Program-made: the position numbers and the translations under genes | Notes under the pieces: generated by a model | The model's input: only the letters and a program-made list of their open reading frames with translations | Database searches by the model: none | Told to the model about the DNA's origin: nothing | Assembly: GCA_041649635.1 (NCBI GenBank) | Contig: JBAZMV010000002.1 | Span: 124,001 to 188,000, forward strand | Source of the DNA: Dehalococcoidia bacterium | GTDB taxonomy: Bacteria > Chloroflexota > Dehalococcoidia > E44-bin15 | DNA length: 64,000 nt | Direction of reading: 5' to 3' | Part shown: piece after piece, positions 14,545 through 22,630 of the stretch | Numbering within the stretch: position 1 is the stretch's first letter | How the letters are laid out: each line of letters opens with the position of its first letter

Positions 14545-15576
14545 ATGCGAGAGGCTCTGCTTTACGAGAAGCTCTCCAGCTCTCGTGTGAAGTGCAACGT
14601 ATGCCAGTGGCGCTGCGAGATCAGCCCCGGCAAGTACGGGGTGTGCCGCATGCGCCAGAACATCGAAGGCGTCCTCTACTGCCTGAACTACTCTATTGTT
14701 TCATCGGCCGCTGTAGACCCCATAGAGAAAAAACCCCTGTTCCATTTCTACCCGGGCACTTCCGTCTACTCACTCGGCACATGGGGCTGCAATTTCCACT
14801 GCACCGGCTGCCAGAACTGGCAGATAGCCTGCACGGACGTGTCGTCTCTGGAGGGATCGCGAACGATAACACCGGAGCAGGCCGTCGATTCCGCCTTGCG
14901 TAGCGGTAGCGCAGGTATCGCGTGGACTTATAACGAACCGGCCGTATGGTTCGAATATACCCTGGATTCGGCCAGGCTGGCGAAGGAGAAAGGCCTGTAC
15001 ACCGTTTATGTGACGAACGGCTACATTACCGAGGAAGCGCTTGACATGATAGGCCCGTATCTGGGCGCTTATCGCGTAGATATAAAGGGATTCAGCGACA
15101 GGCTGTATAAGGAACTTGCTAGGGTTACCCAATGGCGCGGCATACTGGATGTGGCAAAGAGGGCCAGACATAAGTGGAACATGCATGTTGAGGTGGTGAC
15201 GAACATCACTCCTGCCATGAATGATGACGACGAACAACTGGAGGGGATAGCGCGCTGGATAAGGGACAGCCTCGGCGAGCTCACGCCGTGGCATATCACG
15301 CGCTTCTATCCGCAGCATAAGATGGAGCACATTCCGCCGACGCCTCTGTCCTCGCTTGAGCATGCCTATGACATCGGTATGAAGGCGGGACTTCGCTTCA
15401 TCTACATGGGAAATGTGCCTGGGAATAGCCATGAAAACACTGAATGTTACTCGTGCGGTAGTTTACTTATTTCCAGAATCGGTTATAATACAAAAATCAT
15501 TGGTTTGGATAAATCAAGGTGTCGTAAGTGCGGTGCGGAAGTGAATGTAAGGGTTGGAGAGGTATGCGATGTTTAG
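14545..15576 (+). CDS. amrS: AmmeMemoRadiSam system radical SAM enzyme
   Basis: A radical SAM protein of 343 residues. An N-terminal Cys-rich region (CNVCQWRCEISPGKYGVC, about residues 16-35) precedes the 4Fe-4S motif CNFHCTGC (about 86-93). It ends with a Cys-rich tail (CYSCGS, then CRKCGAE) like a zinc ribbon. It belongs to the family named AmrS because its gene occurs with AMMECR1 and MEMO1 homologues. The start is ATG 14545, after GGAGGACCGAG. The frame is open further upstream but only through repeats. It overlaps amrB by 8 nt. The chemical reaction of the trio is not established, though a pyruvate-formate-lyase-activating-like architecture is suggested by the family. Confidence 0.9.
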   Translation: MREALLYEKLSSSRVKCNVCQWRCEISPGKYGVCRMRQNIEGVLYCLNYSIVSSAAVDPIEKKPLFHFYPGTSVYSLGTWGCNFHCTGCQNWQIACTDVSSLEGSRTITPEQAVDSALRSGSAGIAWTYNEPAVWFEYTLDSARLAKEKGLYTVYVTNGYITEEALDMIGPYLGAYRVDIKGFSDRLYKELARVTQWRGILDVAKRARHKWNMHVEVVTNITPAMNDDDEQLEGIARWIRDSLGELTPWHITRFYPQHKMEHIPPTPLSSLEHAYDIGMKAGLRFIYMGNVPGNSHENTECYSCGSLLISRIGYNTKIIGLDKSRCRKCGAEVNVRVGEVCDV

Positions 15577-16378
15577 ATTTCCAGTAGTTGCAGGAAGATT
15601 TTATCCGGGTACGCGATCTTTCCTTGAAGAGCGGATCGATGACCTTATCGATAGGAAGACGCCTGCTGAGGATGTGCTTGGTGTTCTTGCCCCCCATGCG
15701 GGATATAACTTCTCGGGCGCGGTGGCGGGTGCGGTCATATCGAGGATTAAATTCAAGGATACCTTTGTCATATTGGGTCCGAACCATACGGGGCTGGGAC
15801 AGCCCTACAGCATCATGGCGGAGGGGACGTGGCGCACGCCGCTTGGCGATATGGAGATAGACGGCGAGATGGCCAAGGCCATACTTGCATCGACAAGCTA
15901 TCTTCAGAAGGATGAGAAAGCCCATCTTGGCGAACACTCGATCGAGGTGCAATTGCCGTTCCTGCAGTATTTCAAAGAGGACGTGAAATTCGTTCCGATA
16001 GTCCTAATGGGTGATGCTTCGGGCGACGTGTATAAGGATATCGGTAAGGGCATAGCGAAGGCAATTAAGGAGTCGAACGGTAAGGTGGTCATTATGGCCA
16101 GCAGCGATATGTCGCACTATGAATCGCAGGCGGCGGCAAAGGAGAATGACTTCAAGGCTATCGAGGCCATACTCGCGCTCGATGCTGACGAGCTTTTGAA
16201 GCGTATCAAAGAACACCACATTACGATGTGCGGCTACGCTCCTGTGGCGACCATGATACATGCGTGTAAGGAGCTGGGCGCGAAGAAAGCGGAGCTGGTC
16301 ATGTATCAGACCAGCGGAGATGTGACCGGCGATTTTCACAGGGTTGTAGGTTACGCCGGAGTGATCATTAAAAAGTGA
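15569..16378 (+). CDS. amrB: AmmeMemoRadiSam system protein B (MEMO1 family)
   Basis: A 269-residue homologue of human MEMO1, a metal-binding protein with an extradiol-dioxygenase-like fold. The metal-binding positions of MEMO1 are kept: His in LAPHAGYNFSGA, His in LGPNHTG and Cys in HITMCGYAP. Further conserved segments are GEHSIEVQLPFLQ and SSDMSHY. The start is ATG 15569, after GGAGAGG, inside the end of amrS. amrA follows after 7 nt. The cellular role in bacteria is unknown; redox or metal chemistry on a substrate activated by AmrS is inference. Confidence 0.9.
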   Translation: MFRFPVVAGRFYPGTRSFLEERIDDLIDRKTPAEDVLGVLAPHAGYNFSGAVAGAVISRIKFKDTFVILGPNHTGLGQPYSIMAEGTWRTPLGDMEIDGEMAKAILASTSYLQKDEKAHLGEHSIEVQLPFLQYFKEDVKFVPIVLMGDASGDVYKDIGKGIAKAIKESNGKVVIMASSDMSHYESQAAAKENDFKAIEAILALDADELLKRIKEHHITMCGYAPVATMIHACKELGAKKAELVMYQTSGDVTGDFHRVVGYAGVIIKK

Positions 16379-16385
16379 GGGACTT

Positions 16386-16892
16386 ATGCATCCGTTAGTG
16401 GAACTGGCCAGACGTACCATCGAGAGTTACGTGCGCGAGGGGAAGGTTCCACGGGGGCCGGATGATTTAATCCCGGAAATGCGCGAGCAGGCCGGGGTTT
16501 TTGTTTCCCTGAAGATCGGAGGCAACCTGCGCGGATGCATCGGCACCTTTGCGCCTGAGCGCAAGACCGTGGCCGAGGAGATTATGGCCAACGCGGTGCG
16601 TTCCGCCACCCGCGATCCCCGCTTCCCCGCCGTCTCCCCTGAAGAGCTCGCGTCGCTCGAATACAGCGTCGATGTTCTAACTGCCCCAGAGCCTGTCGCC
16701 AGTGAGGCTGAACTTGATCCCAAGAAGTACGGCGTCATCGTCGAGGCCGGCGGTCGCCGCGGATTGCTGCTCCCCGACCTTGAGGGCGTCGATACGGTTC
16801 AGTACCAGATCGAGATATGCCGCGCCAAGGCCGGCATTCCCGCTAACATGCCGGTGAAGCTGTATCGCTTCGAGGTCAAAAGGTACAGGTAG
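16386..16892 (+). CDS. amrA: AmmeMemoRadiSam system protein A (AMMECR1 family)
   Basis: A 168-residue AMMECR1-domain protein. The hallmark LRGCIGT is at about residues 46-52, with conserved Cys. The next conserved segment has NAVRSATRDPRFP and SLEYSVDVLT. The ATG follows a GAGGGACTT ribosome site. It is the third gene of the amrS-amrB-amrA operon. AMMECR1 is found in all domains of life, but no biochemical function is established. It ends 5 nt before the convergent DUF123 gene, with no visible terminator. Confidence 0.9.
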   Translation: MHPLVELARRTIESYVREGKVPRGPDDLIPEMREQAGVFVSLKIGGNLRGCIGTFAPERKTVAEEIMANAVRSATRDPRFPAVSPEELASLEYSVDVLTAPEPVASEAELDPKKYGVIVEAGGRRGLLLPDLEGVDTVQYQIEICRAKAGIPANMPVKLYRFEVKRYR

Positions 16893-16897
16893 CTCGG

Positions 16898-17281
16898 TTA
16901 TCCGAAATACAGCAAATGAGATTCACACTTGCAATCGGATGAGCCGAATCCTTTGACCGGAATATGGGCTTCTGGAAATTCCATCGCTTCTTGACATAAA
17001 TCGCACTCCAGCCTCTCCCCGCTTTCAACGTACCATACGTCGACTATTGTCGCTTTTTTCAGAAAGTAATCTATATGCCAGTGCAGTTTCTTGTCGCTTC
17101 GCAGATGCCTTAATATGCGGGCGTTCAAACCGTTCATGGCGCTGCCGAAATAGAGGTAGCGCCCGGCGGGGAAGGTGAAGCGCCCCAGCTTGCCGATGGT
17201 GATGTCGGCGGGCTTGTCCAGCTTCATCGTCAGGATATAGGTTCCTTTATCCATGGTGTAATTGTACTGCTTTGAGGGCAT
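16898..17281 (-). CDS. DUF123 / GIY-YIG-like (Uri-type) protein
   Basis: The 127 residues start the conserved domain with DKGTYILTMKLDKPADITIG, followed by FPAGRYLYFGSAMNGLNARI, the degenerate GIY-YIG-like core of DUF123. Next come KKLHWHIDYFL and a Cys-containing end (ECDLCQE, SSDCKCESHL). Such proteins are small putative nucleases or nucleic-acid-binding proteins. Catalysis is not proven for the family. The ATG at 17281 has no ribosome site. A second ATG nine codons later (17254) begins right at the domain and is an alternative. It is convergent with amrA. Confidence 0.75.
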   Translation of the reverse strand: MPSKQYNYTMDKGTYILTMKLDKPADITIGKLGRFTFPAGRYLYFGSAMNGLNARILRHLRSDKKLHWHIDYFLKKATIVDVWYVESGERLECDLCQEAMEFPEAHIPVKGFGSSDCKCESHLLYFG

Positions 17282-17297
17282 GAGGCAAAAGCCTCAA

Positions 17298-17388
17298 TCA
17301 ACCCCCTGCTGTCCCCCAATCTTGGGGGATGTAAAAAAAAATGGGGGACACCCCCAAACCCCCGGCCCCGATAAATCGGGGCACCTCT
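17298..17388. repeat. C-rich composite repeat, copy 2
   Basis: Same layout as 14192-14286, but the variable hairpin is CCCCGA and TCGGGG with loop taaa, followed by cacctct. Confidence 0.7.
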
Positions 17389-17396
17389 TTTTAAAC

Positions 17397-17508
17397 GTCA
17401 TTGCGAGGAGTCCTTCCATAATAAGAATCTATAGAAGGACGACGTGGCAATCTAGTAGTTGGTATAGTGTGGCGTAATAGGAGATTGCTTCGCTTCGCTC
17501 GCAATGAC
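17397..17508. repeat. MITE-like element with GTCATTGCGAG ends, copy 1
   Basis: Terminal inverted repeats GTCATTGCGAG (17397-17407) and CTCGCAATGAC (17498-17508). The left part has a CCTTCC/GAAGGA hairpin, then ACGACGTGGCAATCT. The right part is AGATTGCTTCGC. The related element at 27056-27229 has the same parts in opposite orientation. No coding content. Confidence 0.75.
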
Positions 17509-17589
17509 AAGGAATGCATAGCAAATGCATCTAGCCCCGCAGTTGCTTCTATGTTAGACTAGCGCCATGATATATCCGGGTACCTCTGA

Positions 17590-18102
17590 ATGCGAATGAA
17601 ATCGATAAACAGGAAAACGTTGATATGTGAGATGTGGTTCTTCCTTATCGCTGGCATCGTTATCGGTCTGGACCAACTGTCAAAGTATCTGGTGCGTGCG
17701 AATATGGTTCTGGGGGAGTCGATACCGGAAGAGGGCTTTTTCCGTTTTACCTACGGCACCAACACGGGAGGCGTTTTCGGCTTCTTCTCGAACCAGACCT
17801 TCCTGATAACGGTCGCCGCCATCGTGTCGGTCGTAATAATACTTCTTTATTCACGCCATAAGATGGCGCATAGCATGCTGGTTAAGGTTTCGCTTGGACT
17901 GATTTTGGGCGGTTCAATAGGGAACCTTATCGACCGCGTGCGATTCGGTGCGGTTACGGATTTCATTGATGTCGGCGCGTGGCCAGTGTTCAACCTGGCG
18001 GATTCGGCAATCGATATCGGCGTCGTGCTGCTCATAATCTATATCCTCTTCAAGATTAAAAAGGACAGCAAGGAGGCCAAGCAGGTTGAGTCAAAGGATT
18101 GA
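17590..18102 (+). CDS. lspA: Lipoprotein signal peptidase (signal peptidase II)
   Basis: A membrane aspartyl protease that cleaves prolipoproteins after lipid attachment. At 170 residues with four hydrophobic segments it is standard size. The two catalytic Asp motifs are present: GNLIDRVRFGAVTDFIDVG and FNLADSAID. An early GLDQLSKYLV segment is also typical. The ATG at 17590 has no good ribosome site, and the ATG two codons later is equally possible. Its end overlaps rluD by 17 nt, the common lspA-rluD arrangement. Confidence 0.93.
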   Translation: MRMKSINRKTLICEMWFFLIAGIVIGLDQLSKYLVRANMVLGESIPEEGFFRFTYGTNTGGVFGFFSNQTFLITVAAIVSVVIILLYSRHKMAHSMLVKVSLGLILGGSIGNLIDRVRFGAVTDFIDVGAWPVFNLADSAIDIGVVLLIIYILFKIKKDSKEAKQVESKD

Positions 18103-18985
18103 GCTTGTCGCATACGAAGCGGGGAGCCGCCTCGACAGCTACGTCGCTGCCCGGTGCCCGCAGTTGTCGCGGTCGCACGTGCAGCGTTTGACCGATGACG
18201 GGTTTGTCACCGTGAACGGACGAGCCTCAAAGAGCGGATACAAGATTCGGGAAGGGGATCGCATCGTTGTCGATGTCCCGGATCCCCAGCCTATCGCTCC
18301 ACAGCCCGAGGATATACCGCTGTCGATTGTTTATGAGGATGACGACGTGCTCGTCATCGATAAGCCTACGGGTCTGACGGTCCATCCGGCGCCGGGGCAC
18401 TCCGAGCACACGCTGGTGAACGCGATACTGGCACACTGTCCTGCGCTTAGCATCAACGGCTCGATACGTCCTGGCATCGTGCATCGCCTGGATAAAGATA
18501 CCTCCGGTGTGATGATGATAGCCAAGAACGATGCCGCCCAGCGCGACCTCTCGAGTCAGATCAAAGAGCGCACAGTGCTTAAGCAATATACCGTGCTGGT
18601 GCACGGGCGTGTGACTCCTGATAAAGGCGTTATCGAGGCTCCAATGGGACGCGATCCGTCCAACCGCAAGCGCATGGCCGTTGTCGATTCCGGCCGCGAG
18701 GCGCGCACGCGCTACAGCGTTATCAAATACTTCAAGGGATACACGCTGCTTGAAGTGACGCTGGATACCGGGCGCACGCATCAGATAAGGGTGCACCTCT
18801 CGGCACTGGGGTTCCCGGTGGTTGGGGATGGCGTTTACGGCAAGAAATCGGATATTGCCGCCAGGCAGTTCGTGCACGCTGCCCGTCTCGGCTTCAACCT
18901 GCCGTCGAACGGCAAGTGGGCGGAGTTCACCGCGCCGCTGCCGCATGATTTGGAGGAGGCAGTGAAGAGGGTGTCGAAGCTATAA
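18086..18985 (+). CDS. rluD: 23S rRNA pseudouridine synthase, RluD family
   Basis: Converts uridine to pseudouridine in large-subunit rRNA. The 299 residues have an N-terminal S4 RNA-binding domain (RLDSYVAARCPQLSRSHVQ) and an RluA/RluD catalytic domain. The catalytic Asp is in HRLDKDTSG, and RTHQIRVHLS comes later. The start is TTG 18086, with AAGGAGG 9 nt upstream inside lspA. Exact uridine targets cannot be assigned by eye. Confidence 0.92.
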   Translation: MSQRIELVAYEAGSRLDSYVAARCPQLSRSHVQRLTDDGFVTVNGRASKSGYKIREGDRIVVDVPDPQPIAPQPEDIPLSIVYEDDDVLVIDKPTGLTVHPAPGHSEHTLVNAILAHCPALSINGSIRPGIVHRLDKDTSGVMMIAKNDAAQRDLSSQIKERTVLKQYTVLVHGRVTPDKGVIEAPMGRDPSNRKRMAVVDSGREARTRYSVIKYFKGYTLLEVTLDTGRTHQIRVHLSALGFPVVGDGVYGKKSDIAARQFVHAARLGFNLPSNGKWAEFTAPLPHDLEEAVKRVSKL

Positions 18986-19030
18986 GTTTGACGCTAATCT
19001 ATATGGAACTCTCTGTCTATACCGGTGATA

Positions 19031-19261
19031 TTAACTTGATTTAATTAAAAAGAACATCCAGATGACAGCGACTAATGCGATAAAAAAAGATAGCTTCCGA
19101 AATATATTGCCCCTAGCATTGTAAAGATCTGATTTCCAGAGCCAGTATGGACACTTTAAATACTCACGCAGATTTACCTTGCGATTCATAAACATGAATA
19201 ACCCACATATGATGAAGGCAATATCTATTACCAATATAAAGATAAGGTGTTTAGTTTCCAC
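19031..19261 (-). CDS. Hypothetical small membrane protein
   Basis: A 76-residue frame with two hydrophobic segments (about residues 6-25 and 57-73) joined by a basic loop with a WLWKSDLYNARGN stretch. I do not recognise it. Base composition is clearly more AT-rich than its neighbours, so it may be recently acquired or under weak selection. It follows glnS on the same strand, 35 nt after it. No clear ribosome site is seen. Confidence 0.45.
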   Translation of the reverse strand: METKHLIFILVIDIAFIICGLFMFMNRKVNLREYLKCPYWLWKSDLYNARGNIFRKLSFFIALVAVIWMFFLIKSS

Positions 19262-19270
19262 AGTTTGGAA
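19256..19270. repeat. Short palindrome TTCCA-cagtt-TGGAA
   Basis: The 15-nt core is identical to the centre of the palindrome at 21125-21153, though the longer arms are absent here. It lies between glnS and the small membrane gene. Confidence 0.4.
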
Positions 19271-19296
19271 TAATCGCTTTCTTCTGTAGTTACGGT

Positions 19297-20976
19297 CTAG
19301 CCCTTCTTCTCTATCTTGGCCCAGGTGTCGCGCAGGCCGATGGTGCGGTTGAAAACGAGATGTTCTTTAGTCGAGTCCTTCAGGTCGGCGCAGAAATAGC
19401 CCAGGCGCTCGAACTGGTACCGGCTTTCAGGCGCCACGCTGGATAAGCTCGGCTCGACATAACCGCTGACGGTTTCGAGTGAGTTCGGGTTGATGACGCT
19501 CTCGCAACCTTCGACTACGTCGCTGGGATTCTCCACGGTGAAAAGCCTGTCATACAGCCGCATCTCTGCTTCGACCGCGTGCTGAGCCGACAGCCAGTGA
19601 ATTGTTCCCTTCACTTTGCGGCCGTCCGGCGTGTTGCCGCCGCGCGTGGCCGGATCATAGGTGCAATGCAGCTCGACCGCCTCGCCGTTCTTGTCTTTCA
19701 CCACATCGACGCATTTGATCAGGTAGGCATAGCGCAGGCGCACCTCATTGTCGAGGAATAGTCTGAAGAAGCCCTTGGGCGGAGTCTCGCGGAAGTCGTC
19801 TCGCTCGATGTACAGCACGCGGGAGAACGGCACCTTGCGCGAACCCATCGACGGGTCTTCGGGATTGTTGACGGCGTCAAGCTCTTCGACCTGGCCTTCC
19901 GGATAGTTGTCGATGATGACGCGTAACGGTCGCACCACGGCCATCACTCTGGGGGCCCGCTTATTAAGATCTTCCCTGACGCAGTGTTCAAGCAGTGCCA
20001 TGTCGATGGTGCTGTCCGTCTTGGCCACGCCGATGCGCTCGCAGAAGTCACGGATGGCTTCGGGCGTATAACCGCGCCGGCGCAGTCCCGCGATGGTCGG
20101 TAATCGCGGGTCGTCCCAGCCCACGACAATGCCCTGTTGTACAAGCTGCAGCAGCTTGCGTTTGCTCATCAGAGTGTAGCTCAAATTGAGCCGCGCGAAC
20201 TCTATCTGCCTCGGGTGATGGACATTTAACTGGTCGAGAAACCAGTCGTACAGCGGGCGATGGTCCTCGAACTCCAGCGTGCAAATCGAGTGCGTTATCC
20301 TTTCGATGGAGTCCTCCAGCCCGTGCGCCCAGTCGTACATCGGGTATACGCACCACTTGCCGCCGGTGTTGTGGTGCTCCTCGTGCAAGATGCGGTACAT
20401 AACCGGGTCGCGCAGGTTAAGGTTGGGCGATGACATATCGACCTTGGCGCGCAGTACACGAGAGCCGTCATCGAACTCACCGGCGCGCATGCGCTGAAAC
20501 AGGTCGAGGTTCTCTTCGATGGAGCGGTTTCGGTAAGGGCTGTTCCTGCCCGGCTGGGTCAGCGTGCCGCGGTATTCCCTTATTTCGTCCGCACTCAGAT
20601 CGTCTACGTAGGCCTTGCCTGCTTTGATAAGCTGGACGGCATAATCATACATCTGCTCAAAATAATCGGATGCGAAGTACAGCCTGTCCTCCCAGTCGAA
20701 GCCGAGCCAGCGCACGCTGTCCTTGATTGATTCGACGTATTCTTCCTCTTCCTTGGTCGGATTGGTGTCGTCGAAGCGCAGGTTGCACTTGCCGCCGTAC
20801 TGCTGCGCGATGCCGAAGTTGAGGCATATCGATTTGGCGTGCCCGATGTGGAGGTAGCCGTTGGGCTCGGGGGGGAAGCGTGTATGAACGCGCCCGTCGT
20901 TTTTATTCGACTTGAGGTCTTCGTTGATGATGTCCCTAATGAAATCGGAGGGCACCGATGGTTTTGGTGTAGTCAT
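19297..20976 (-). CDS. glnS: Glutaminyl-tRNA synthetase
   Basis: Directly charges tRNA-Gln with glutamine. At 559 residues it matches bacterial GlnRS, a family related to the eukaryotic enzyme. The class I HIGH site is in PNGYLHIGHAKS (about residue 40), and the KMSKS counterpart is LMSKRKL (about 270). The C-terminal anticodon-binding beta-barrels are complete. It means this organism does not depend only on the GatCAB amidotransferase route, and a tRNA-Gln(CUG) gene is nearby (24645). The upstream region is full of repeats, with no clear promoter. Confidence 0.96.
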   Translation of the reverse strand: MTTPKPSVPSDFIRDIINEDLKSNKNDGRVHTRFPPEPNGYLHIGHAKSICLNFGIAQQYGGKCNLRFDDTNPTKEEEEYVESIKDSVRWLGFDWEDRLYFASDYFEQMYDYAVQLIKAGKAYVDDLSADEIREYRGTLTQPGRNSPYRNRSIEENLDLFQRMRAGEFDDGSRVLRAKVDMSSPNLNLRDPVMYRILHEEHHNTGGKWCVYPMYDWAHGLEDSIERITHSICTLEFEDHRPLYDWFLDQLNVHHPRQIEFARLNLSYTLMSKRKLLQLVQQGIVVGWDDPRLPTIAGLRRRGYTPEAIRDFCERIGVAKTDSTIDMALLEHCVREDLNKRAPRVMAVVRPLRVIIDNYPEGQVEELDAVNNPEDPSMGSRKVPFSRVLYIERDDFRETPPKGFFRLFLDNEVRLRYAYLIKCVDVVKDKNGEAVELHCTYDPATRGGNTPDGRKVKGTIHWLSAQHAVEAEMRLYDRLFTVENPSDVVEGCESVINPNSLETVSGYVEPSLSSVAPESRYQFERLGYFCADLKDSTKEHLVFNRTIGLRDTWAKIEKKG

Positions 20977-21063
20977 ATATTTCTCTATCTAAATATGGTT
21001 TCGATTAAGAGCGAATCAGCCCCTATATTTCTGTTTTCTCTTTGTCATTGTCCGACGCAATCT

Positions 21064-21118
21064 GTAGGGGCGACCCTCGTGGTCGCCCACGGCGGGCAGG
21101 CACAAGGCCTGCCCCTAC
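21064..21118. repeat. Palindromic repeat family B, composite
   Basis: Outer ends are GTAGGGG and CCCCTAC. Inside are two hairpins: GGGCGACC/GGTCGCCC and GGGCAGGC/GCCTGCCC. Confidence 0.7.
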
Positions 21119-21124
21119 ATCCGG

Positions 21125-21153
21125 ATCATCCTTCCACAGTTTGGAAGGATGAT
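21125..21153. repeat. Palindrome with ATCATCCTTCC arms
   Basis: Arms ATCATCCTTCCA and TGGAAGGATGAT with a 5-nt loop. A relative at 26256-26279 has halves ATCATCCTTCCG and CGGAAGGATGAT and no loop. Confidence 0.7.
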
Positions 21154-21294
21154 GACATTAGAATCCTGTACCTCTTTCTATAGTTGACTCGGGTTGAAAT
21201 CTCAACTAAAGTTACAATTTACAGCTACCTTTGTCAAGGAGAATGATTGATTGTCGGGCGGGATGTCGCTGCGGTTTGTGTTTGATATGGCAGG

Positions 21295-21314
21295 GGGCAC
21301 GGCACGCCGTGCCC
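21295..21314. repeat. Palindrome GGGCACGGC/GCCGTGCCC
   Basis: 9-nt arms and a 2-nt loop. It is closely related to the 28-nt palindrome at 22536-22563. Confidence 0.65.
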
Positions 21315-21419
21315 ATACATTTGATCGGCATATAGGTTGCGGCATTTGCCGTCTTTACGGGTATATGGGGTTTCGTATAGAATTATAATGGTCGGCATCA
21401 CTTATGAAAGGAGACCGAT

Positions 21420-22511
21420 TTGACACGCGACATAATCATTTTCAACCCCGGCCCGGCCATGCTGCCGGAACCGGTATTAGAGAGCACCAGCAAGGCTATT
21501 CTCAATTTCGCCAATACCGGCATGTCCATTATGGAAATAAGCCATCGCGCCAAGGAATTCGACGCGCTGCTGGCGGATACGGAAAAGAAACTGCACGCTA
21601 TCATGGGGATTCCCGATGACTATAAGGTATTGTTCCTCCAGGGAGGGGCGACCCTGCAGTTCTCCATGGTCCCTATTAACCTGCTGACGTCCGGCAAGGT
21701 CGCCGATTACATCGATACCGGCTATTTTGCCAGCAGGGCTATCAAAGAGGCCAAACTTATCGGGAAGGTGAACGTAGCCGCCTCTACGAAGGAGCTCAAC
21801 TACAAGAAATTGCCGGCTCAAACCGACCTCAGGCTTACGCCGGACGCGGCCTACTGCCATATCACATCCAACAATACCATCTATGGAACGCAGTGGCAGT
21901 CGTTCCCGGAGACGAAGAGAGTTCCTCTGGTGGCCGATATGTCTTCCGATATACTGTCACGGAAGATAGATGTCAGCAAATTCGGTATTATCTATGCCGG
22001 TGCGCAGAAGAACATGGGGCCTGCAGGCGTTACCTGTGTCATCATCCGCAAAGACCTTGTCGGTAAGGCGCCGGCGAATACCCCCACGATGCTGAATTAC
22101 CAGCCGCACGTGGAGAACAACTCCAGCTTTAACACCTGTCCCGTCACCGCAATCTTCGTTGTTCATGAGGTTCTGCAGTGGATCGAGGAGCAGGGCGGCG
22201 TGGAAAAGATCGAGGCTGTTAATAACAAGAAGGCAGACATCATTTACAACATAATCGACAGTAACAGTGATTACTACAAAGGCCACGCGGAACCGGGATA
22301 CAGGTCCAGGATGAACATCACCTTCCGCCTTCCCTCCGAGGAGTTGGAGGCCAAGTTCGCTTCCGAGGCGTCCAAGGCAGGATTGAAAGGTTTGAAGGGT
22401 CATCGCTCCGTTGGCGGCATACGCGCGTCTATGTACAATGCTGTACCGCTCGAAGGTGCGCAGAGGCTTGCCGAGTTCATGAAGGAGTTCAAGAAGAACA
22501 ACCCGGCGTAA
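21420..22511 (+). CDS. serC: Phosphoserine aminotransferase
   Basis: A PLP enzyme that converts 3-phosphohydroxypyruvate and glutamate to phosphoserine for serine synthesis. At 363 residues it is standard size. Start TTG 21420 follows AAAGGAG with 5 nt spacing. Family features are NPGPAMLPEPVL at the N terminus, LFLQGGATLQF (phosphate-binding loop), and the PLP Lys in YAGAQKNMGPAG. The C-terminal region has GHRSVGGIRASMYNA. A perfect palindrome after the stop may act as a terminator. Confidence 0.95.
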   Translation: MTRDIIIFNPGPAMLPEPVLESTSKAILNFANTGMSIMEISHRAKEFDALLADTEKKLHAIMGIPDDYKVLFLQGGATLQFSMVPINLLTSGKVADYIDTGYFASRAIKEAKLIGKVNVAASTKELNYKKLPAQTDLRLTPDAAYCHITSNNTIYGTQWQSFPETKRVPLVADMSSDILSRKIDVSKFGIIYAGAQKNMGPAGVTCVIIRKDLVGKAPANTPTMLNYQPHVENNSSFNTCPVTAIFVVHEVLQWIEEQGGVEKIEAVNNKKADIIYNIIDSNSDYYKGHAEPGYRSRMNITFRLPSEELEAKFASEASKAGLKGLKGHRSVGGIRASMYNAVPLEGAQRLAEFMKEFKKNNPA

Positions 22512-22535
22512 TCCGGAAACATTCGATTTGCGATG

Positions 22536-22563
22536 GTAGGGGCACGGCATGCCGTGCCCCTAC
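22536..22563. repeat. 28-nt perfect palindrome after serC (family B)
   Basis: Halves GTAGGGGCACGGCA and TGCCGTGCCCCTAC, followed by gtttgtttg. It may terminate serC transcription. The same ends recur in family B elsewhere. Confidence 0.75.
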
Positions 22564-22600
22564 GTTTGTTTGTACGATGGCGACTGTAATTTAATGCGAA

Positions 22601-22629
22601 TAGACTGTTTGTTACGATGATGCTAGAAT
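22601..22629 (+). promoter_or_regulatory. Candidate promoter of gltX
   Basis: TAGACT (22601-22606), 17-nt spacer, TAGAAT (22624-22629). The predicted transcript start is at or next to the second in-frame ATG (22637), so the gltX mRNA may be leaderless. No ribosome site is seen. Confidence 0.4.
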
Positions 22630-22630
22630 A

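Larger units (their letters stand above)
17282..17589. other. Intergenic repeats upstream of lspA
   Basis: It contains a small hairpin (GAGGC/GCCTC, 17282-17295), C-rich composite repeat copy 2 (17298-17388) and a 112-bp inverted-repeat element (17397-17508). About 80 nt of unique sequence before lspA have no clear promoter. No gene is supported. Confidence 0.7.
20977..21419. other. Divergent intergenic region glnS-serC
   Basis: Contains family B composite 21064-21118, palindrome 21125-21153 and palindrome 21295-21314. Near serC there is a TATAAT (21384-21389) with no good -35. I see no gene. Confidence 0.65.

Noticed and set aside
18227..18946. Minus-strand open frame opposite rluD
   Set aside because: It is a shadow of the conserved pseudouridine synthase gene without start signals.
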